64,000 nt of DNA from Artemisia argyi (lineage: Eukaryota > Streptophyta > Magnoliopsida > Asterales > Asteraceae): positions 71,776,819 through 71,840,818 of the forward strand of contig CM060686.1 in NCBI GenBank assembly GCA_030686995.1. The letters are read 5' to 3'. Positions 60,606 through 64,000 of this stretch are shown here, piece after piece. Position 1 is the first letter of the stretch; every line of letters begins with the position of its first letter. Under the pieces are notes generated by a model. It was not told where the DNA came from and searched no databases. It was given only the letters and a program-made list of their open reading frames with translations. A program made the translations under genes and the position numbers.

Positions 60606-61802
60606 ATGCCAAAAGCAACTACCGAAGATCTTTCTCACACTAAAAACTACATTCCTAAAGTTTCCCAACTCCCTACCACATCTCCTTCCATTGGACTTAT
60701 CTATCGTCAAATTGAAGATAGAAATGTTCATGAAGGACGTGTAGTAGATCTTGTTTTTGCTCAATCCGACTACATAAATCGCGTGTTTACAAGCATCAAC
60801 TTCAATTGTCTTTATGAAATAAATGAACCTATCATTCCTCGCTTCATAATGGATTTCTATAGCCAAGTCACCATCCAAGCCAATGACCTTGGTTTCATCA
60901 CCATCTCTTTCATGATTCAAAATGAATTTATCACTCTAACTCTCGAACAATTTGGTCATATCCTCCAAATTCCTTTTAGAGGTCAAGCCGTTTTCACAAA
61001 CGAGTGGGACCTCGAATCTCTTAATCGCTATCGACCAACCTTCGGTCCCTATCTCAACGAAATTCCTCATCCCGACGAAATTCGTCAAATCCTTGGTGTG
61101 GATCGTGCCACCACAAGCCGAAAAATAAAATCCAAAAACGTTCAAATCTCTCCATACCAACTTCTTCTCAAGGAATTAAGCCCCCACATGAAGCGTTGGG
61201 AAGAACTCATTCGTGAGAATGCGTTTGGTACCGGAGGTCACCGGGACCATCTCCCGGCGTGCCTTGCTCACATGTTGTATTGTATAGCTATCGAAAAGCC
61301 GTACAATTTGGCATACTTCTTTATCAAACGGATTGAGTGTGCTAGAAAAACTCCCAAAGCCAACCTTCCATATGGAATATTCCTCACTCGTCTCTATTGT
61401 CATGTTATCGAGTACTACCTCGATCTTGACAATAGTATCTATGAGTCCATCTACCCCACTCTACGTCCTCTCGCTCTAAAACAAGCTCGACAAACTCGAA
61501 GTGACAAGGGTAAACCTCGTCGTCATAGCTTTCATGGATCATCCTCAAGGCAAGACGATGACGATGAGGAGGAAAACATCCATGATGCTAGTACCCCTTC
61601 GTTTTCTGAGTTCGTTGACAATTTAGAGGATCTTGACTATCCCGAGTATTCTACCCCATCTCCTAGTGATCAAACCGAAGAAGTGCTTCATGAACGAACT
61701 ACCGAGATGCTTAGAAGACAAAAGAGTTTGCATGAAGAAGTTAGAGGTGGCTTCAAATCTATCGGGAAGACATTGAAGGGCATATTCGGGAAAAAAAAGT
61801 GA
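60606..61802 (+). CDS. ORF2: plant-transposon-protein-like accessory protein of G (398 aa)
   Basis: I choose ATG 60606 because the frame upstream has no ATG and a splice acceptor lies just before it. Intact. Residues about 40-270 carry a helical domain seen in many Asteraceae retroelement ORFs annotated as putative plant transposon protein: LYEINEPIIPRFIMDFYSQV, LTLEQFGHILQIPFRGQAVF, HLPACLAHMLYCIAIEKPYN, IKRIECARKTPKANLPYGIF. Residues about 290-360 are basic then acidic and Ser-rich (QDDDDEEENIHD), and the C terminus is a short amphipathic, basic segment (MLRRQKSLHEEVRGGFK...GIFGKKK). It lies in the env-like position of a Copia element but shows no signal peptide or membrane segment. Function unknown. 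The module upstream suggests its own promoter. Confidence 0.75.
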   Translation: MPKATTEDLSHTKNYIPKVSQLPTTSPSIGLIYRQIEDRNVHEGRVVDLVFAQSDYINRVFTSINFNCLYEINEPIIPRFIMDFYSQVTIQANDLGFITISFMIQNEFITLTLEQFGHILQIPFRGQAVFTNEWDLESLNRYRPTFGPYLNEIPHPDEIRQILGVDRATTSRKIKSKNVQISPYQLLLKELSPHMKRWEELIRENAFGTGGHRDHLPACLAHMLYCIAIEKPYNLAYFFIKRIECARKTPKANLPYGIFLTRLYCHVIEYYLDLDNSIYESIYPTLRPLALKQARQTRSDKGKPRRHSFHGSSSRQDDDDEEENIHDASTPSFSEFVDNLEDLDYPEYSTPSPSDQTEEVLHERTTEMLRRQKSLHEEVRGGFKSIGKTLKGIFGKKK

Positions 61803-62134
61803 TGATGTGCTTGGATTATATTTGTTGAACGATACTTATTTTTATGTCTTATGTGCTATTTGTCCGAAGTATATTCGGAAGTACTTGTTATTTGGATATT
61901 TGTTTAGGATGCTAACTTGATTGTTTTTAATATATGCTTTTTAATGCATGCTTCTCTTAATCTATATATATATTTGCATGATTAGTTAATGTTTATATAA
62001 ATATATGACATATATGCTTTCTAATAGACCAAAACAAATGTGAAATGTCCAAATAGAGCTTGCTACAAATACAAAACAGAACATAACATTTTTCCAGAAA
62101 ATTTTTGAAATTTTTTGATTTCTGGGTCGTCAGA
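61803..62134. other. Spacer between ORF2 and the next module
   Basis: AT-rich 3' UTR-like sequence, no gene. Confidence 0.6.
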
Positions 62135-62210
62135 TGGGCGGCCCCCTTAATTCATAAGGGCGGCCCCGTTAAATTTAAGGGGACCGGCCTCCATTTAAGG
62201 GGACCGGCCA
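62135..62210. promoter_or_regulatory. GC-rich palindromic module upstream of ORF3 (G interior)
   Basis: GGGCGGCCCCCTTAATTCAT, AAGGGCGGCCCCGTTAAATT, then TTAAGGGGACCGGCC twice. Framed by CAGATGG and CCATCTG, an inverted pair. Same module as in the LTRs and before ORF2. Confidence 0.65.
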
Positions 62211-62355
62211 TCTGAAACAATTTTTACACTGTTCTCTTTTGCATCTTGTGATCCCTTTTGCTAGTCCCAGCTACCATTTCCTTTAAAAACTAAACTGATT
62301 TTGGAATATAACATTACAATTTCAAATTAATTCCACTTCTAAACATGTTTTCCCA

Positions 62356-62363
62356 CTATATAA
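62356..62363 (+). promoter_or_regulatory. TATA box of ORF3
   Basis: CTATATAA within CCCACTATATAATCCCC, 58-65 bp upstream of ATG 62421. Start of transcription would fall near 62390, which excludes the ATG at 62373. Confidence 0.55.
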
Positions 62364-62420
62364 TCCCCATGCATGTTTAATTCACATTCCATCATCCTCA
62401 AACATTCATCAAACATCATC

Positions 62421-63020
62421 ATGTCATCACCAAGAACCACCTATTCAAACAATGCCAAGAAACAAAAACTTGTCATCATTCCACCCAAACAACTCTTCAT
62501 TGATCTTACAAATGAAGACAACACCACTCCATCTCCACCACCTAAATGTTCATCTCCTAGTGCACCAAATGCACCCTCCAAAACACCTTCAACAAATGGA
62601 AACTCCACTTCCTCCATACCATCCACTTCATCCATCAATGACTACATCAACACCCACTTATCTCCTCCAACAATTGATCAACCATCACAACCTACCAATG
62701 AAAACACAACTCTTGCACTTACTCTCTCATTATCACCATTAACACCTCTTGATGCACATTTCTCATCATCTCCTATCAATCCACCAACCTATAACCCCGT
62801 CCCATGGAGCTTACTTGAAGCTCATGGAGACACTTGCCTTTGTTGCATTCACAACCGAACAATTGTGTTCGGATTAAGAGATGAGATCCAATACATGTTT
62901 TCTCATATTGAAAACTTGTTGCATCAACCACCAACAACAAACACAACACCTCCACCACCATCAACAAACACACCTCCACCATCACCATCTCCATGTTCAC
63001 CATCCATTCCTCCCAATTAA
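62421..63020 (+). CDS. ORF3: Pro/Ser/Thr-rich accessory protein with SUMO-interaction-like motif (199 aa)
   Basis: An ATG at 62373 is in frame but lies only about 10 bp from the TATA box, so 62421 (MSSPRTTY) is the likelier start. Residues 26-33 read FIDLTNED, which fits the canonical SUMO-interaction pattern (hydrophobic-hydrophobic-D/E-hydrophobic-T-x-acid). Residues 35-110 are Pro/Ser/Thr-rich and disordered. A small ordered block follows near 130-160 (PVPWSLLEAHGDTCLCCIHNRTIVFGLRDEIQYMFSHIENLL) with a CLCC pair, then a Pro-rich tail. Intact. Its own module, TATA box and AATAAA make it a complete transcription unit inside G. No known family; nuclear, SUMO-linked action is a guess. Confidence 0.65.
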   Translation: MSSPRTTYSNNAKKQKLVIIPPKQLFIDLTNEDNTTPSPPPKCSSPSAPNAPSKTPSTNGNSTSSIPSTSSINDYINTHLSPPTIDQPSQPTNENTTLALTLSLSPLTPLDAHFSSSPINPPTYNPVPWSLLEAHGDTCLCCIHNRTIVFGLRDEIQYMFSHIENLLHQPPTTNTTPPPPSTNTPPPSPSPCSPSIPPN

Positions 63021-63039
63021 ACATGCTTAGTGCTTTACA

Positions 63040-63045
63040 AATAAA
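63040..63045 (+). terminator. Poly(A) signal of ORF3
   Basis: AATAAA 20 bp after the stop, followed by T-rich sequence. Confidence 0.45.
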
Positions 63046-63473
63046 ATTGTATTAAACCTTTTTGGATGGCAAGCTCTAGAGAGGACTCTCATGTTTGAGC
63101 CTTGATTTTCTTTTTATTTTAGTGATGATTCTAAGCCTTTAAGGCTTTTGTTAGTTGCATTACTTGTTATGGTTGTTAATGTAATGCTTGATGTATCTTT
63201 TTCATATTATTAATGTTATGGTTATGTTTAGTCTCTCCTCTTGCATGCTATATACATATATATGTTGCTTGCCACTAAATATTTTTGCAAGATATCCATA
63301 TCTCGATTCCTTTTGGCCTCAAAACGAGGGGGAGTATACTTCGAGGGGGAGCTTACATTAACATGGGATAACCTTTCTGATGATAACAAAAAGGGGGAGA
63401 AGTGATATAAACTCACAATAATACTTGAATATATACTAATTTTCGATTAATGAGTTTAAATTTTGTAATCATC
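63046..63473. other. G 3' region with repeated purine tracts
   Basis: No gene. CGAGGGGGAGTATAC (about 63326), CGAGGGGGAGCTTAC (about 63342) and AAAAAGGGGGAGAAG (about 63389) precede the true polypurine tract, as in J. Confidence 0.6.
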
Positions 63474-63487
63474 AAAAAGGGGGAGAT
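63474..63487 (+). other. Polypurine tract of G
   Basis: AAAAAGGGGGAGAT abuts the 3' LTR. Confidence 0.85.
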
Positions 63488-64000
63488 TGTTGACATAAAT
63501 AATGTGTGAAAACGTTATTCATATCTTTCAATACCTCTATATTTTGACGATCACAAAATGTAAAATCGTAAATCGTATAATTACTACGTAAACAAGTATT
63601 AAGCTAGTTTATATCACTATATCCAACTTAATCACTTAAGGTATGGATAAACAAGTGCTTAATACATCTCATGATCAAAGGGGTATTTAATTAACTAACA
63701 CAAAGTTTATTTAATTATATAAACATATTATATTTTTGAAAAACACTTTTGGTAATTAAGAAAAATGTTTTATTCATACTAAATATATGAATTCAAATTT
63801 TTAACCAAAATCAGTTAGTTTTTCACCAAATAAACTTTCCCCACTAAAAGACAAGGATTCTGGCCGTTTCAGCTGGGCGGCCCCCTTAATTATAAGGGGC
63901 GGTCCCCTTAATTTTAAGGGGGCCGGCCTTGATTTAAGGGGACCGGCCACGCTCCTCTGTCAGAATCTTTTGCCTATAAATACCACCTTAAACCTGGATT
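63488..64000 (+). repeat. G 3' LTR (first 513 bp; continues beyond the window)
   Basis: Matches 48504-49016 with two differences. Includes a fourth copy of the GC-rich module (63875-63949) and TATA box 63975-63982. Confidence 0.92.

Larger units (their letters stand above)
48504..64000 (+). mobile_element. Element G: young SIRE-like Copia element with two accessory ORFs, no pol
   Basis: Left LTR 48504-49797 and right LTR from 63488 (cut by the window end) both begin TGTTGACATAAATAATG. By my reading only two differences occur over the 513 shared bases, so the insertion is recent. iMet primer site at 49800, gag at 49866, polypurine tract at 63474-63487. Gag is split by element F. Protease, integrase, RT and RNase H are absent; instead an ORF at 60606-61802 and one at 62421-63020 occupy the pol-to-LTR space. 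A GC-rich module occurs in each LTR and before each accessory ORF. Confidence 0.88.

Overview
The window is plant nuclear DNA made almost entirely of nested LTR retrotransposons. I see no host gene, no tRNA or rRNA gene and no CRISPR array. The Copia polyprotein remnants, an Athila-like family with a tRNA-Asp primer site and Tekay-type LTRs beginning TGTAACA together resemble repeats I know from Asteraceae such as Tanacetum, Artemisia and sunflower. The family assignment is from recognition only and is tentative.

Layout. (1) 1-3900: AT-rich DNA, then two tandem related small plus-strand pseudogenes, each with its own TATA box and poly(A) signal. (2) 3912-12504: minus-strand Copia pol, split in its reverse transcriptase by B1 (4822-11300, duplication CTTCC), an element with a tRNA-Asp primer site and one retropepsin-like ORF. 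(3) 12700-26739: a decayed minus-strand accessory ORF split by D (14780-26499, duplication TGTTT), a Tekay-like element with 3.8-kb LTRs, a coiled-coil ORF, a deleted gag and two tiny membrane-protein ORFs on the opposite strand. (4) 26740-29303: spacer with a hAT-type MITE. (5) 29304-46733: E, a non-coding Athila-like element filled with later insertions: a solo Copia LTR carrying a Mutator-like foldback element, B2 (second copy of B, duplication ATTAT), a solo Tekay-like LTR, and H, a solo LTR related to B. (6) 46734-48503: 3' end of another Copia element, J. (7) 48504-64000: G, a young SIRE-like Copia element with gag, no pol and two accessory ORFs; its gag is split by F (51230-58191), which has 3.1-3.2-kb LTRs around a 694-bp interior. 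The right LTR of G runs off the window.

Boundaries rest on TG...CA LTR ends, target-site duplications, and reading frames that continue when an insertion and one duplication copy are removed (pol across B1, the accessory ORF across D, gag across F).

Most notable: (a) the U5 of the B/H LTRs carries sequence complementary to the 5' half of the same tRNA-Asp whose 3' end matches the primer-binding site; (b) in G one GC-rich palindromic module sits in both LTRs and again upstream of each accessory ORF, suggesting a retrotransposon with three promoters; (c) D carries antisense two-helix membrane mini-ORFs with their own TATA and poly(A) signals; (d) each family has its own array of short palindromes near LTR promoters; (e) accessory ORFs from two places begin with SUMO-interaction-like motifs.
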